Positions 43,768-54,494 of a DNA stretch of 64,000 nucleotides are shown here, one piece after another. The position numbers were made by a program, and so were the translations under genes. Numbering within the stretch: the first letter of the stretch is position 1; the number at the start of each line of letters is the position of its first letter. The stretch is from Microstegium vimineum (taxonomy: Eukaryota > Streptophyta > Magnoliopsida > Poales > Poaceae): assembly GCA_022036555.1 (NCBI GenBank), contig CM039126.1, positions 1,886,676 through 1,950,675 of the forward strand, given 5' to 3'. The notes under the pieces were generated by a model. The model saw only the letters and a list, made by a program, of their open reading frames with translations, did not search any database and had not been told where the DNA came from.

Positions 43768-45854
43768 ATGTCTGGCGGAAGGCCTACACGTCGTTCACTC
43801 CATGACCTCTACACGACGCCGTCCGCGGCGACCGCGGAGGCCGCAGCGCCTAAGGTGGAGACCTGGCAGGCGAGGAGAGGTTGTGGCCACCCCCACGGCC
43901 AGAGCGGCCGCGGCGGCCGTGCGAGGCCCCCTGTACAGTCGCCTCCCACACCGGCGGTGGACCAGGACCACCAGGCCATGGACGAGGACGACCAGGTGGC
44001 CGGGCTCCACACAGGCAACGGTGAGGCTCCAGAGCAGGAGGTAGGAGAGGGCTCTACCTCCTCATCGACAGTCTGGTTGCGTGGGCCCGCGAGGCTCCCG
44101 TCACGCCCGATCCTAGCTCCCCACCGCCCAGTGATTCGACCCATGGGCGACGAGTAAGTATTATTTCAGTACTATTTCATATGAAGTATTGAAAATCGAA
44201 CTGCAGACTAATATTTTTTGTTAATGACTCTTGCAGCAACTGGGTAGTTGTGTCCGGACAGAAGGGTTGTCACATCAATGGCATTCTTGGCCTTCTGGTT
44301 CGGCAGCACTACCCTGGCCTGGTCGAGTACAACGTGGTGACGACGCCGCCCTAGACGTGGGCCCACTTCTACGCCGCTGAGGACAACGACCACAGATCCG
44401 TTGCGGGGCGGATCAAGGCCGAGTTCTGGGTGATTCTTCATCGCACTAAATTTGTCTAAACTACTAATTGATTGGTCGTTGGTGATATAATGATTGTATG
44501 CAAGACTTCTACATGTGCGAGCCAGGGTACGAGGACAAGGCGTCGCAAGTGCAAGACAAGGTCTGCAAGGCTCGACTCTCACACCTGTACCACGAGACGT
44601 GGCTCCAGTGCATTATCAACTACCACGCCGACGTCCTTGGCGAGAAAGTGCAGAAGAGTGAGGCCAGGACCATGACGCTCACCAGGGAGCAGTACCAGTC
44701 GGTAAGTATGAAACATCAATACTACCACCTTGATTGTTATTTTCTGACGTATCAATAACTTGATGACATGCAGCGATGTCCTGATTGGTGCGCCAGGCAC
44801 CGCCTCTGCTGAGACGGTATTCTGGACAGGTGGCTCTCGCCCGAGTGGATGGAGAAGAGTCAGGTCCGTCGAGATTGCCGCCTACAGATGACTGGGACCG
44901 CACACCACCAGGGCAACCAGAGCCTCTCCCAGTACGCTTCGAACTGGGTAATCTTCTTTGTGTTTTCATCTTTATTTTTTTATTATAACTCAATTCTCAT
45001 TACTTCTAATCCTCTTTATGTTTTCCTCGCAGTCCGGGTCGCACCAAGGCCAGGAGTGCAACGACTTCATGGCGTTTAGCCTGGCACACAAGGGCAAGGC
45101 GACGGACCCCACAAACACCTACAACCCAGCACACGGGCCCGAGCTGTACACCAACCCCAGCGCCCACAACCAGGTTACCGAGTAAATCTCAGCGGCTCAG
45201 AAGCGCCATGGGGAGGCCTTCGATCCGGCCATCGAGCCCCTGGACGTAGAGATCGTGATGAGGCTAGGAGGAGGGAAGCAGCACGGCCGCTACTGGATGG
45301 CGAACAGCGCGCTCGACTCCGCCTCTTTGATCTCGCAGTTAGTACTCATTCATTGCTTTTACACATCTACCTTGCATTTTCATTGTTTAACCATTGTGGG
45401 TGGCCTATTGCAGGTCAACGTGCGGAGGTTGGAGGCGGCGCAGGAGGCGACTGAGGAGTAGAGGTGGTTGGAGAGGGAGGCTGTACAAGCCCAGAGGGCG
45501 GCCGAGGAGAAGAGGCTGCAGGACATGTTCAGCTTCATGGTCAGCCTTAATTCAATTCCAGGTGTGGTCGTGCCAGAGTCGCTTCTCCGTCCAGTTGTGG
45601 CTCCTCCTCCACCGCCTTTTGTTTTCGGGACTCCGGTAAGTATGTCTGTTGGTTAATTTCTTTAGCTTATGCGAATTTCCTGCAGATACTCATTAATTGA
45701 CTTCTTCTTTGTGCAGCAAGTATCTATGAGTTCGAACCTAACGGTTCAAGGCGGTGGTCCCTCTCCACAGAAGGGGTGGCCAAATGACACTCCTCCGCAG
45801 TTCGGGTTGTCAGATGGCTCTTCTTCACGGTCCGGCTGGTCAGGATGGCCGTAG
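43768..45854 (+). pseudogene. TNPA-like CACTA second gene (plant transposase Ptta/En/Spm type)
   Basis: A multi-exon plus-strand gene. Exon 1 (43768-44153) follows a TTGCAG acceptor and encodes an Arg/Gly/Pro-rich N-terminus. Exon 2 (44237-44429) encodes NWVVVSGQKGCHINGIL and HYPGLVEYN and has a TAG at 44352. Later exons (about 44500-44702, 44775-44947, 45034-45338, 45415-45635 and 45719-45854) hold the family core: RLSHLYHETW, SGSHQGQECNDFMAF, AHGPELYTNP and GGGKQHGRYWMANSA. Additional in-frame stops are seen in the later exons. The core matches the Transposase_24 (Ptta/En/Spm) family, presumed to bind subterminal repeats such as those at 46245-46850. Exact exon edges are approximate. Confidence 0.75.
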
Positions 45855-46244
45855 GTACTTCTCCCTTGTATATTTTCATATTGCCCGGACTTGTATTAGA
45901 CTTAGACTTGTGTTCGACTTAGACTTGTAACATATTCATAGCTATGTGATGGATTATGGACTCTATGTGATGGATTTATGGACGACATATGTATATGTGA
46001 TGTATTATGGACTTATTGACATTTGTAATGCTATATGCGTATGATGGATTGTGAATAATGGATGTGATGATATATATGTGATTTGAATGGTGGATGCGAT
46101 ATATATGTGATTTGAATGGTAGATGTGATGTATATGTGATTTGAATGATGAATGTGATATATATATATATATATATATATATGTCTATTTTTTTCTCTGT
46201 ATTGTTGGAAACAAAAAAAACAAAGAAAATAGCAATTTTTTTAT
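45855..46244 (+). other. CACTA 3' untranslated, repeat-rich
   Basis: AT-rich DNA with imperfect repeats of GATGGATTATGGACT and ATATATGTGATTTGAATGGTGGATG type and an (AT)n run at 46158-46182. The same segment occurs inverted at 59220-59500. Confidence 0.6.
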
Positions 46245-46862
46245 ATTTGCCGAGTGCCATACTAGGCAACTAAATTAGTTGTCGAGTGCAATTGCCATTG
46301 CACTCGACAACTCTGGGAAACAGAGAGCCTAAAACTGCTAGTTTCCCAGAGTTAATTGCACTCGGCAACTAATTATTAAAAAACAATTTAGTTGCCGAGT
46401 GCCAGCTTGGAGGCACTCGTCAACTAATTTCGGCAGAAAAAATAAAAAAAATTAGTTGCCAAGTGCCTTCAAACTGGCACTCGTCAACTAAATTTAGTTC
46501 AACTAATTTCGGTAGAAAAAATAAAAAAAAATTAGTTGTCGAGTGCCTCCAAGCTGGCACTCGACAACTAATTATTTAGAAAAAAAAAAAAAATAGTTGT
46601 CGAGTGCCAGCCACGTCAGCACTCGGCAAAAAATTTGTCAAGGTTGACAGCCCAATTTTTTTTACCGAGTGCTTGGCCAGGCACTCGGCAAATTAGTTGT
46701 CGAGTGCCTAAAATCTGACACTCGACAACTAAATTAGTTGCCGACTCGTTGTTTGTCGAGTGCTAGTTGCCGAGTACGGTACTCGGCAAACTATTTGCCG
46801 AGTGCAAAAGGCTTGTTACCGAGTGCCCCTAGCACTCGGCAACTCCAGGATTTCCTATAGTG
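46245..46862 (+). repeat. CACTA 3' subterminal repeat array and terminus
   Basis: A dense array of GTTGCCGAGTGC/GCACTCGGCAAC units in both orientations, often in facing pairs that can form hairpins, ending with GGATTTCCTATAGTG. Such arrays are TNPA binding regions in En/Spm; here that role is inferred. The counterpart is at 58664-59215. Confidence 0.85.
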
Positions 46863-47017
46863 AAAGGTGATTATTAGTCAGTTTTGTTTTAGCCAATCCA
46901 TTTTGTAGTGTGATTCCTGCCCACTCTATGCAACTTATTGGATTGTCTCGTACAAACTAAAGCTCGTTGGTGACACACATATACATTGAACAATCCAATC
47001 TAATCACCTTTATGTAT
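46863..47017. other. Short spacer with terminal inverted segments
   Basis: The spacer between two CACTA elements begins AAAGGTGATTA (46863-46873) and ends TAATCACCTTT (47000-47010), an 11-bp perfect inverted pair. It may be a small MITE remnant; no target duplication can be shown. Confidence 0.35.
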
Positions 47018-47482
47018 CACTACTCCAGATCAGCCTATTAGTGACGGTTCAAAACTCCTCTGCACTGGCGGATTTTAAACCGCCACAACCAACTCGGCAG
47101 TGATGATCTCATCACATCACTGCCGGTTATGCCAAACCGATAGTGATGGCTCAAGCATCACTGCCGGTTTGTGTTACAAACCGAAAGTGATGTTTGAGCC
47201 ATCACTCCCGGTTCCTTTAACCAACCTCCTTTAACCAACCAGCAGTGTATGCTTTATATCACTGCCGGTTTTAATTGATCGACAGTGATATAATTTTTAC
47301 AATAAACAGTAACATTGTATATATCGATGTGAAGGTGTCAATTTTATTTAAAAACCCATCAACATTTATATTACAAAAACCATCAACATATATATTACAA
47401 AACCATCAACATATATATTACAAAACCATCAACATTTATATTACAAAAATTCATAGAAGTGTCAATCTTATTGTACAATAGT

Positions 47483-48291
47483 TCAACGATTTAGTACTAT
47501 CAATTCGGTGAAGTGTAAGTCACCGATCTTGTAACCAAAAACCTCATCGATGAACAACAACGTATTAAATAGTGCACTCTCTGTTGCTTCACAACATCGA
47601 GCACATGGTGTACTAACAACGATTAATGGTGGTCGAGTAGTTGGTGGGTCTCCCTTCTTAGTCGCAACCAACTTTGCTTGAAATCCTGCAGTAGTTAGTG
47701 TTGGGTCTTCATCAGCATATTGCCAGTTGTAACCCAATGCATCCATTACTTCGTTCAGAATGGCTTCAAAACTACACCCTGCGTAGGTCATATTATACTC
47801 CTCTACCTATAAGTATTGGCACAAGATAGTGTTAATTATAAGAGCAATATCAACAACATACAAGAACAAATTTAGGTATAAGCTATGAGTCTTAGACTTA
47901 CCATTGGTGAGTTCTGAGCGATTCGTGCATTGAACCCTCGAAGATCAGGATACATGTTGTGATTAATAGCTTGAATCTTCACTGAGGACAGAGTAGGAAG
48001 TGTGATCTCATTTCTTGAGAGTGTAGTTGCACAAAATAAGACATCATACTTAATAGCAATACCCCGTTGGGCGGCCTTTATTCTCACCTCTGAGATTTGT
48101 AACACATTGCGACCGCCAACACCACCGCGGCCACGACCACTACCACGACTACGACCCATCCTAATGGCAATTGAAAAAGAAATACGACATTGGAGTTCTA
48201 GACCATTATCTACACGATAAAGCTGAACATCCACATTGTGCACCCTGAAATAGGCGAGTGTTCCTTTAAGCCAAACAACTGGATCAATCAT
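47483..48291 (-). CDS. Uninterrupted two-exon ORF inside the CACTA element, function unknown
   Basis: Exon 1 47902-48291 (130 codons from ATG 48291) and exon 2 47483-47806 join in phase 0 across a 95-bp intron with GTAAGT donor and TTATAG acceptor, giving at least 237 residues without a stop. Exon 1 has an RGSGRGRGGVGGR Arg/Gly segment followed by a segment with LQISEVRIKAAQRG and ITLPTLSSVKIQAI. Exon 2 encodes SFEAILNEVMDALGYNW and a CARCCEATESALFNTLLF segment. TACTGTAG just upstream of the ATG looks like a 3' splice site, and a further upstream exon is possible (about 48370-48480). I do not recognise the family; it may be a captured host gene or an element-encoded protein. Confidence 0.5.
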
Positions 48292-48574
48292 CTACAGTAC
48301 ATATAAGACATGTTAATTAACTTGGATGATCTAGTTTCGTACATATGAAACATATATTGATTAACTTATTATGCTTGGATGATTCACCGGTACTACTGGC
48401 AATACCGGATCGAAACTCATACAAGTACAATAACCATTCCAACCAATTTCTTACGGTGGTGGGAGATTTCAACGTCCAATCATCTATATATTAAATGACA
48501 TATACTAAGATTATATTTCATGGAGCATCTATGTTAAATGACATATACTAAGATCATATATATATCCAGCCAAC

Positions 48575-48579
48575 CAATT

Positions 48580-48615
<36 letters not shown>

Positions 48616-48790
48616 TATGTATCTATCTATCAAATCTATCTATTATCTATATTAAATTTCATATCTAAGATTATCTATCTCTCTCTACCTATCTATCAAA
48701 TCTATATATTATCTATATTAAATTTCATATCACATCTTAAATAACATATACTAAGATTATCTATCTCTCTCTATCTATCTATCAAATTGA
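48575..48790. repeat. CT/CTAT microsatellite tract
   Basis: (TC)n followed by TATC-type and ATCTATCT repeats, with a partial duplication of the AAATTTCATATC segment. Confidence 0.85.
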
Positions 48791-48842
48791 CATATCAAAT
48801 AACATCTCAAATAATTTCATATCACATCTTAAATAACATATA

Positions 48843-49101
48843 CTCCTCCGTCCCAAATTATAAGATATCCCAAGAATCTTGGAGAGTCAAACTATCTTAA
48901 GTTTGACCAAACTTATACAACAATATAATAATATTTATGATGTCAACTAAGTATCATTAGATTTGTTATCAATTATATTTTCATAGTATGCCTATTTGAA
49001 ACCATAAATCTTTATAGTATTTTTTATAATTATTGGTCAAACTTGAGATGCTTTGACTCTCCAAGATTCTTGGAATGTCTTATAATTTGGGACGGAGGGA
49101 G
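48843..49101. mobile_element. Stowaway MITE (Tc1/mariner)
   Basis: 259 bp bounded by CTCCGTCCCAAATTATAAGA and its reverse complement at 49080-49097, flanked by TA on both sides (48841-48842, 49102-49103). The long near-complementary arms give the usual foldback. No coding capacity. It lies within the CACTA-type element and so inserted after it or with it. Confidence 0.92.
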
Positions 49102-49103
49102 TA

Positions 49104-49440
49104 CTAAGATTATCTCTCTCTATGTATTAAATTTCGTATCACATATCAAATAACATCTCAAATAGACATTTCGTCGAACACCTTGGTTGCATGAACATAG
49201 AGCTCACCGCATGGAGGTTAGGGGCCGGATTCCACGGTGCTTTGCATCGTGGAGGGAGGTTGTGGCGGTGGCAAGGACGCTAGCGTGGAGCGTCGTCCTC
49301 CTGCGGCCTTCACACGGCGGCGGCGGCGTGCTGCGGTGTGCGACCGGCGTGGAGCGGGGGGCGGCGACGTGGAGCGGTGGCGGCTGAGTGGGCACTGGCT
49401 GAGGGGGCGGCTGCCAGCTTAAATAATAACCTAGACACAT
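49104..49440. other. GC-rich segment inside the CACTA-type element
   Basis: A Gly/Pro-coding-like GC-rich stretch (49200-49420) with short ORFs on both strands and no domain. It could be a 5' leader of a minus-strand gene or captured sequence; I assign nothing. Confidence 0.3.
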
Positions 49441-49471
49441 TACTGCCGGTTCTAGCCACGAACCGGCAGTG

Positions 49472-49572
49472 AAACTCCTCATCACTGACGGTTCGTGGCT
49501 TGAACCGGCAGTGAATGGGCAGAGCGGCTTCACTGCCGGTTCAAGCCACGAACCGGCAGTGATGAGGAGTTT
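49472..49572. repeat. 44-bp near-perfect foldback in subterminal repeats
   Basis: Arms 49472-49515 and 49529-49572 are reverse complements with one mismatch, around a 13-base loop. Each arm contains two ACTGCCGGTT-type units. Confidence 0.85.
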
Positions 49573-49693
49573 CACTGTCGGTTCTGCCCTGCCCCCATTA
49601 ATTCGGGGTCTATCAGAGCTTCAACCGGCAGTGAAGATGCATCACTGTCGGCCCAAAAAAACCGGCAGTGATGCTGGTTTCTGTAGTAGCGTG

Positions 49694-50080
49694 TGATCTA
49701 ATTATCTCTTCTATCTAGACTCTATCCACCAACCTAAGGAACTCTCATTATATTGAGCCCCGAGTATCCTCACCGCTTAGAAAACAAACCAACTAGAAAA
49801 ATAGGCGGGGCCGGGTATGATGAAGTAAGAGGTCCACACCGGACGTGTGATTTCACGATTGATTGGAAGATAAGACACATACCCCGAATATGCTTCAAAG
49901 ACCAAACGGACTTCGAGATCAGATCCTCCAACATCATCGGGTGAGCCTGCCGTTGGCGCGTCATTGAAATCTCTAGGCACCGACCCCAACCATGATTGAC
50001 CTTGAGTGGCTGGCTCCCCTTCCCGCGTGCTATTGTACGACGGCCCTCCAAAGACCGCCCATGCTAACATCAATGACTTG
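49694..50080. other. Spacer without recognisable gene
   Basis: Flanking DNA after the CACTA-type element. Short overlapping ORFs occur on both strands (49753-50073) without a recognisable domain; possibly the edge of the decayed element that follows. Confidence 0.3.
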
Positions 50081-50820
50081 AGAAGGGAGCGCTATGATGC
50101 ACTATGGGCCATTGAAGACGCCTAGAGGGAGGCGAACGGGGAGCGTTGTGCCACTAGAACCATGGACATCCTCCTCAAGGCGGCATAGGCGAAGGCAGTC
50201 CAAGCAAAGGATGCGCTGGAGCCTACGACGCCCTTGAGGGATCCGTGATGAGGCCACTGCAGCGAGGGTCGAGGCAAAAGCTAAGTGTCACTTCTCGCTC
50301 CTCCGACTACTCGACTTTCTGTCGGTGCTGAGGAGAGCACCCAAGATTCTGGGAGCATGTTTTTGCTATTGTAGCCACGAGGGAGAACGTGGCGGCCGAG
50401 TGTGAGACCATGCGCCACCTTTAGACGGAGGTGTCAGAGCTTCGCGAAGAAGCGAACAGACTACGGGTCTACCTCAATGCTTCGTGCGACTGTCCTGCAT
50501 GCCTGCAATATGATCCTTCCCGAGGAGATGTGGGACTACGTCACAGAGATGATGGACAACCTTAGTGTCATGCCCAAGTGCTTTCGCGATGTTGCGTCCG
50601 ATGAGGTCCGTTAGGGAATGGCCACGATGCTTATGGTGTGGTCCACTTTCGCTTTGGGACGTCGGTGGACCTGCGCGAAGTTGCCTCAGGATTCTACAAA
50701 CATCTAGTGTCCATGACCTGATGAAGAGCCTAGAAGATGCCACCGATGTGGTCCTGGCAGCCATGGATTTGGAGTTGGTCCTCCATGATCCCCTCATGTC
50801 AGACGAGGAGGGATGAGGTT
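50081..50820 (+). pseudogene. Decayed plus-strand ORF, probably retroelement-derived
   Basis: Broken coding-like sequence in shifting frames. Fragments include RRERYDALWAIEDA, EVSELREEANRLRVYL (coiled-coil-like) and DLREVASGFYKHL, ending with acidic ELVLHDPLMSDEEG before a TGA at 50814. Several stops and frame changes are needed. The style (helical, acidic end) resembles antisense ORFs of Tat-type elements such as the one ending at position 102, but no domain is certain. Confidence 0.4.
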
Positions 50821-51850
50821 GGCGGCCGATGCCCTCTATCGCCCTGCATAGGGAGAAGAAACATAGCAGTGTTTCTTCTATGTATGTGTGTGCAAGGCGT
50901 TGTCCGAGAACTTAAGATTTGGTAAATATTTAAGTCATTTGTTATTTCTTGGCTGCCCCTTTTTCTGTTTGTTTTGCCATTCCTGGGGTTTCCATCGACA
51001 TTCGATGTCCCCTCCCCTCGTGGAGTAGGCTTGTGAGAGCCTCTGAGCCCTCTGCCTATTCATAGCAATGAGGACACACTTTTCATTCGATATGAAGTTG
51101 AAAGAATACAAAATAAACAAGAGACTTAGAAACGAGCTAAGTACATAGCTTTAAGTTTCACTGCCTTGGCCTACTATGGGAACCAAGCTATTGGGAAGGT
51201 GGCTGGGCTGAGGCCTTCCCTTGGGTGAACAATCAATACACGTTTCGATCAGGTTTGTTTCTTCTATGGACCCGAGTGCCCGAGGCAGTGAACCAGACAC
51301 ACACCTAAGAAACTGTGGCACGTCTGACTTACATCATGACAAGTTATGGTCATGAACCAAATAGGACATAAAAATCTAATTAAGAAAGTAATCTACCACT
51401 AAACCTTCAAATAGATGTTAGGAATAGCATGCATATACTTACCCTCAAGAATCCCTTCCTCTCTGAAGGAATCGAAAGCAAAACCCTCTTGCTTCCTCTT
51501 AAAGCTATATGGATGTGTCCCAAGAAGGAAGATGGGAAGCATATAACTAGCTATTAGTAAGGCCCCTCAAAGTATATTTATAGAGGTGGCTTGGTTGTTA
51601 GTAGGACCTGAGGGACACCCTCTACAGGAGATGGGTCGGGAATTAAGTCCCCTCTACCCTAAAAGGCAGACACCATAAAAATCATTCCTATTATATTATA
51701 AACTCATGCCTTAATCTGACTCTTTTAGGCCAAAAAATTAATTCAAAACATCTCCAAATGTACACATGCTGATATGGGTTTTTATCAGACCATGCCACGC
51801 CAAGAGATTCTCTAAATCCTTTCTATAGGCTAGGAATAGAGATTTTAGCG
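50821..51850. other. Non-coding remnant, possible LTR-derived
   Basis: AT-rich DNA with no ORF of interest. TATATTTATAG (51570-51580) and a pyrimidine-rich flank could be a degenerate LTR promoter on the minus strand, and follows naturally from the decayed ORF at 50081-50820. No LTR ends could be defined. Confidence 0.3.
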
Positions 51851-51859
51851 AAAATTAAG

Positions 51860-52092
51860 CTACTCTCTACAACAGTGTCTCTAAATGACTATCTAAATAT
51901 AGCCATCTTCTGTTCTGGGTTTTTTGCGAGTCAAAAATAGAAGATGAAAATGGCTCTTTATATATAGTGCACATGAGATGTAGAAAAATTGAGTGAAAAG
52001 ATATAGAAAATGTATTTTGTGCATATGATTCTCTAGATGATAATATCATTTAGAGAGTGAGTTAGAAAGTCTTTTGGAGATGCTCCTAGAAA
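51860..52092. mobile_element. Possible MITE of the GGAGATGCTC type
   Basis: TCTCTACAACAGTGTCTCTAAAT at the left and ATTTAGAGAGTG...TTTTGGAGATGCTC at the right are imperfect inverted ends about 230 bp apart. This resembles common grass MITEs with GAGCATCTCCAA ends. No clear target duplication is seen. Confidence 0.35.
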
Positions 52093-52417
52093 CGATTTGC
52101 AATGAATTTCGATAGAAATTATGAACTCTGGAACCAGGGGGCGGGCCTAGGCCTAGGGCTAGGGCCATGGCCCTTTTTAGGAACAACTCTTTATTATATA
52201 GCTCAAGGCTCAAGAATTTCTCTGTATTTGTAAACATTGTTTGAGAATATTTGTTTTCTTGATACACCTACATACATACATATATATATTATATATATGA
52301 TCCTATAGACTATAATTTAGTTTGTAGTTTTGGATTGTGACCGCTAAAATTTGACCGCCAGGATTTGTCCCTAGTCTTACCAAAATCCTGGGTCCGCTAT
52401 TGTCTGGAGCATAATAA

Positions 52418-52440
52418 ATCCAATCCAATCCAATCCACTT
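52418..52440. repeat. CCAAT-containing pentanucleotide repeat
   Basis: Four tandem AATCC units lie about 270 bp upstream of the protease start codon; CCAAT boxes result from the repeat phase. Confidence 0.6.
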
Positions 52441-52564
52441 GGTGCACCACTGCACCGGCTCAGGGCATAGGGCGCATAGTGCCTCAGCACTTGGCTTAAG
52501 TTGGCGAATAAGTGAAGTTAAAGACGACGATGCTTTCAGTGATCAACACGGTGCCCGCTGCCTC

Positions 52565-52572
52565 TATATATA
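52565..52572 (+). promoter_or_regulatory. TATA box of the aspartyl protease gene
   Basis: TATATATA, 142 bp upstream of ATG 52707, in an otherwise mixed-composition promoter. Confidence 0.55.
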
Positions 52573-52706
52573 CCTAGGAAATCTGGTAGCGCTAGCTGAA
52601 GCACGGCCGAGTAGTAGACTAGTAGTAGTACTACTACCACGACGCAGCTAGCAGGACAGTCTGCTTAGTGCTTACAGAGGCGCAAGACACACACTTAGCA
52701 GCCGTC

Positions 52707-54494
52707 ATGCCGCTTGTTGTGCCACTACTGCTGCTGGTCCTGTCCTGTTCTTCTCCAGCTCTCCTAGGAGCAGCAAATGACCATGAGTACTCGCTCGTGG
52801 CAATGAGTTCGCTGAAACCCAAAACTTGGTGCTCCGGATACAGGGGTACGTAACGTATGTACTTACGGTAGGATCAAACTATTAAATATGGCTGCCTGCC
52901 TTCATGCTTTTCTACTATATATATTGCTTTATTTCATGATGCCAGCCAGTAATATATATATAATGATGATGATATGATCACATGCATCATACTAGTATAT
53001 GTCCTCCTAATATAATAATAAAATGATGAATGAGTGTTGACTCCCGATGCATATATGCAGTGACTCCACCCAGAACATTAGTACGTGGGTGCTACCACTG
53101 AATCACCCAAATGGCCCGTGCTCGCCATTGTCGGGCGCCGCAACGCCGCCATCCCTTGCTGAGCTGCTCCACCATGACCAGCTCCGTGTCGACAGCATCC
53201 TGAGGAGGCTCTCTAATAACGGCACTATCGGCGAAAGCAAGCCGCTGCTTCCGGCGCCCGGACCGAATGAACAGATGAACGGCAAGTTGATTCAGAACAA
53301 CGTTGGCTCTTCTTCTACTTCTTCTTCTTCTTCTTCGATGGTACGTACGTACTTAATTTAATTCACTTAGCTAGCTAGCTCATCGATCGATGATCTGAAG
53401 TTCTCAAGGAACTCCGGCGACCGACCCCTCCCCCCCTGCAGGAGGCGGCGGCCCGCAGCAGCATTGTTGGTGCGTCGTCGGCTGCCGGCAGCAGGTCCGG
53501 CCTTCCCGGAGTGGTGCAGACGTTGGTGGTGGACTCAGCCAGCGACGTGCCGTGGGTCCAGTGCGCGCCGTGCCCTGTCCCGCCGTGCCGCCCCCAGACG
53601 GACACCTTGTACGACCCAAGCAGGTCGCCCACCTCGGCGCCCTTCTCCTGCAGCTCCCCGACCTGCACGGGGCTGGGCCCATACGCCAACGGCTGCGTGA
53701 ACAACCAGTGCCAGTACCGCGTCGTCTACCCCGACGGCTCGTCCACCTCGGGCACCTACATCGCCGACCTGCTCACCTTCGACGCCACCCACGCGCTCCC
53801 GGGCTTCAAGTTCGGGTGCAGCCACGCCGAGCAGGGGGGCAGCTTCGACACCCGGGCATCCGGCATCATGGCGCTCGGCGGCGGCGGGGCCGAGTCGCTG
53901 CTGGCGCAGACCGCGTCCAGCTACGGGAACGCCTTCTCCTACTGCATCCCGCCCACCTCCAGCTACTCGGGCTTCTTCATCCTCGGCGTGCCCAGGCGAG
54001 CCGCCTTCAGGTACGTCGTCACGCCCATGGTGAGGTTCAGCCAGTCGGCCACGTTCTACGGCGTGCTCCTCCGCGGGATCACCGTCGGCGGGCAGCCGCT
54101 CGCCGTCGCCTCCTCGGTGTTCGCCGCTGGCTCCGTGCTCGACTCCCGCACCGACATCACGCGCCTGCCGCCGACGGCGTACCAGGCCCTGCGCGCCGCC
54201 TTCAGGAGCAGCATGAGCATGTACCGCTCGGCTCCGCCCAAGGGGATCCTCGACACGTGCTACGACTTCACCGGCGTCGCCAACGTCAGGCTGCCCAAGA
54301 TCACGCTGGTGTTCGACCGCAACGCCGTGGTCACGCTGGACCCGTCGGGCATCCTCTTCAACGACTGCCTCGCCTTCGCCTCCAATGCCGACGATCGCAT
54401 GCCGGGCATCCTCGGTAGCGTGCAGCAGCAGACCATCGAGGTGCTCTATAACGTTGGCGGCGCCGCCGTGGGATTCCGCCAAGCCGCGTGCTAA
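52707..54494 (+). CDS. A1-family aspartyl protease (nepenthesin-like), altered active sites
   Basis: Three exons: about 52707-52845 (signal peptide PLVVPLLLLVLSCSS), 53061-53340 (propeptide-like, STWVLPLNHPNGPCSP) and 53442-54494 (mature domain, TAA at 54492). Donors GTACGT and acceptors TGCAG are good. The domain has the nepenthesin Cys-rich insert (WVQCAPCPVPPC), QCQYRVVYPDGS, GIMALGGG and a typical C-terminal end. The first catalytic loop reads VVDSASDVPW in place of D-T-G-S, and the second reads VLDSRTDITRLP, with Arg replacing the near-invariant Gly. With the strong exon-1 donor, exons 1 and 2 are out of frame by one base; a weaker donor at 52829 restores the frame. Probably extracellular or vacuolar and perhaps inactive; pseudogene is possible. 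Confidence 0.8.

Larger units (their letters stand above)
25696..46862 (+). mobile_element. CACTA (En/Spm) transposon, 5' end missing, carrying a copia insertion
   Basis: A plus-strand CACTA element with TNP2-type transposase exons (26442-28973, 42660-43645), a TNPA-like second gene (43768-45854), a subterminal array of GTTGCCGAGTGC motifs in both orientations (46245-46850) and the 3' terminus GGATTTCCTATAGTG at 46862. The terminus is the inverse of CACTACAGGAAATC at 58664. The 5' CACTA terminus is absent; the left edge abuts the truncated LTR. Without the copia insertion it is about 7.5 kb. Confidence 0.85.
47018..49693. mobile_element. CACTA-type element with ATCACTGCCGGTT subterminal repeats
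   Basis: It begins CACTACTCCAGATCAGC and ends near TTTCTGTAGTAG. Both flanks (47035-47290 and 49430-49675) carry repeated ATCACTGCCGGTT/AACCGGCAGTGAT units. The right terminus is degenerate (GTAGTAGCGTG rather than GTAGTG), so the last bases and duplication are uncertain. It encloses a two-exon minus-strand ORF and a Stowaway MITE but no recognisable transposase, hence non-autonomous. Confidence 0.7.

Noticed and set aside
48575..48800. Coding ORF at 48538-48744
   Set aside because: It translates a CT/CTAT microsatellite.
53535..54482. 315-codon minus-strand ORF over the protease exon, plus a 288-codon plus-strand ORF in another frame
   Set aside because: Both are composition shadows of a GC-rich exon; repetitive Arg/Gly/His content, no domains, no splice or promoter support.
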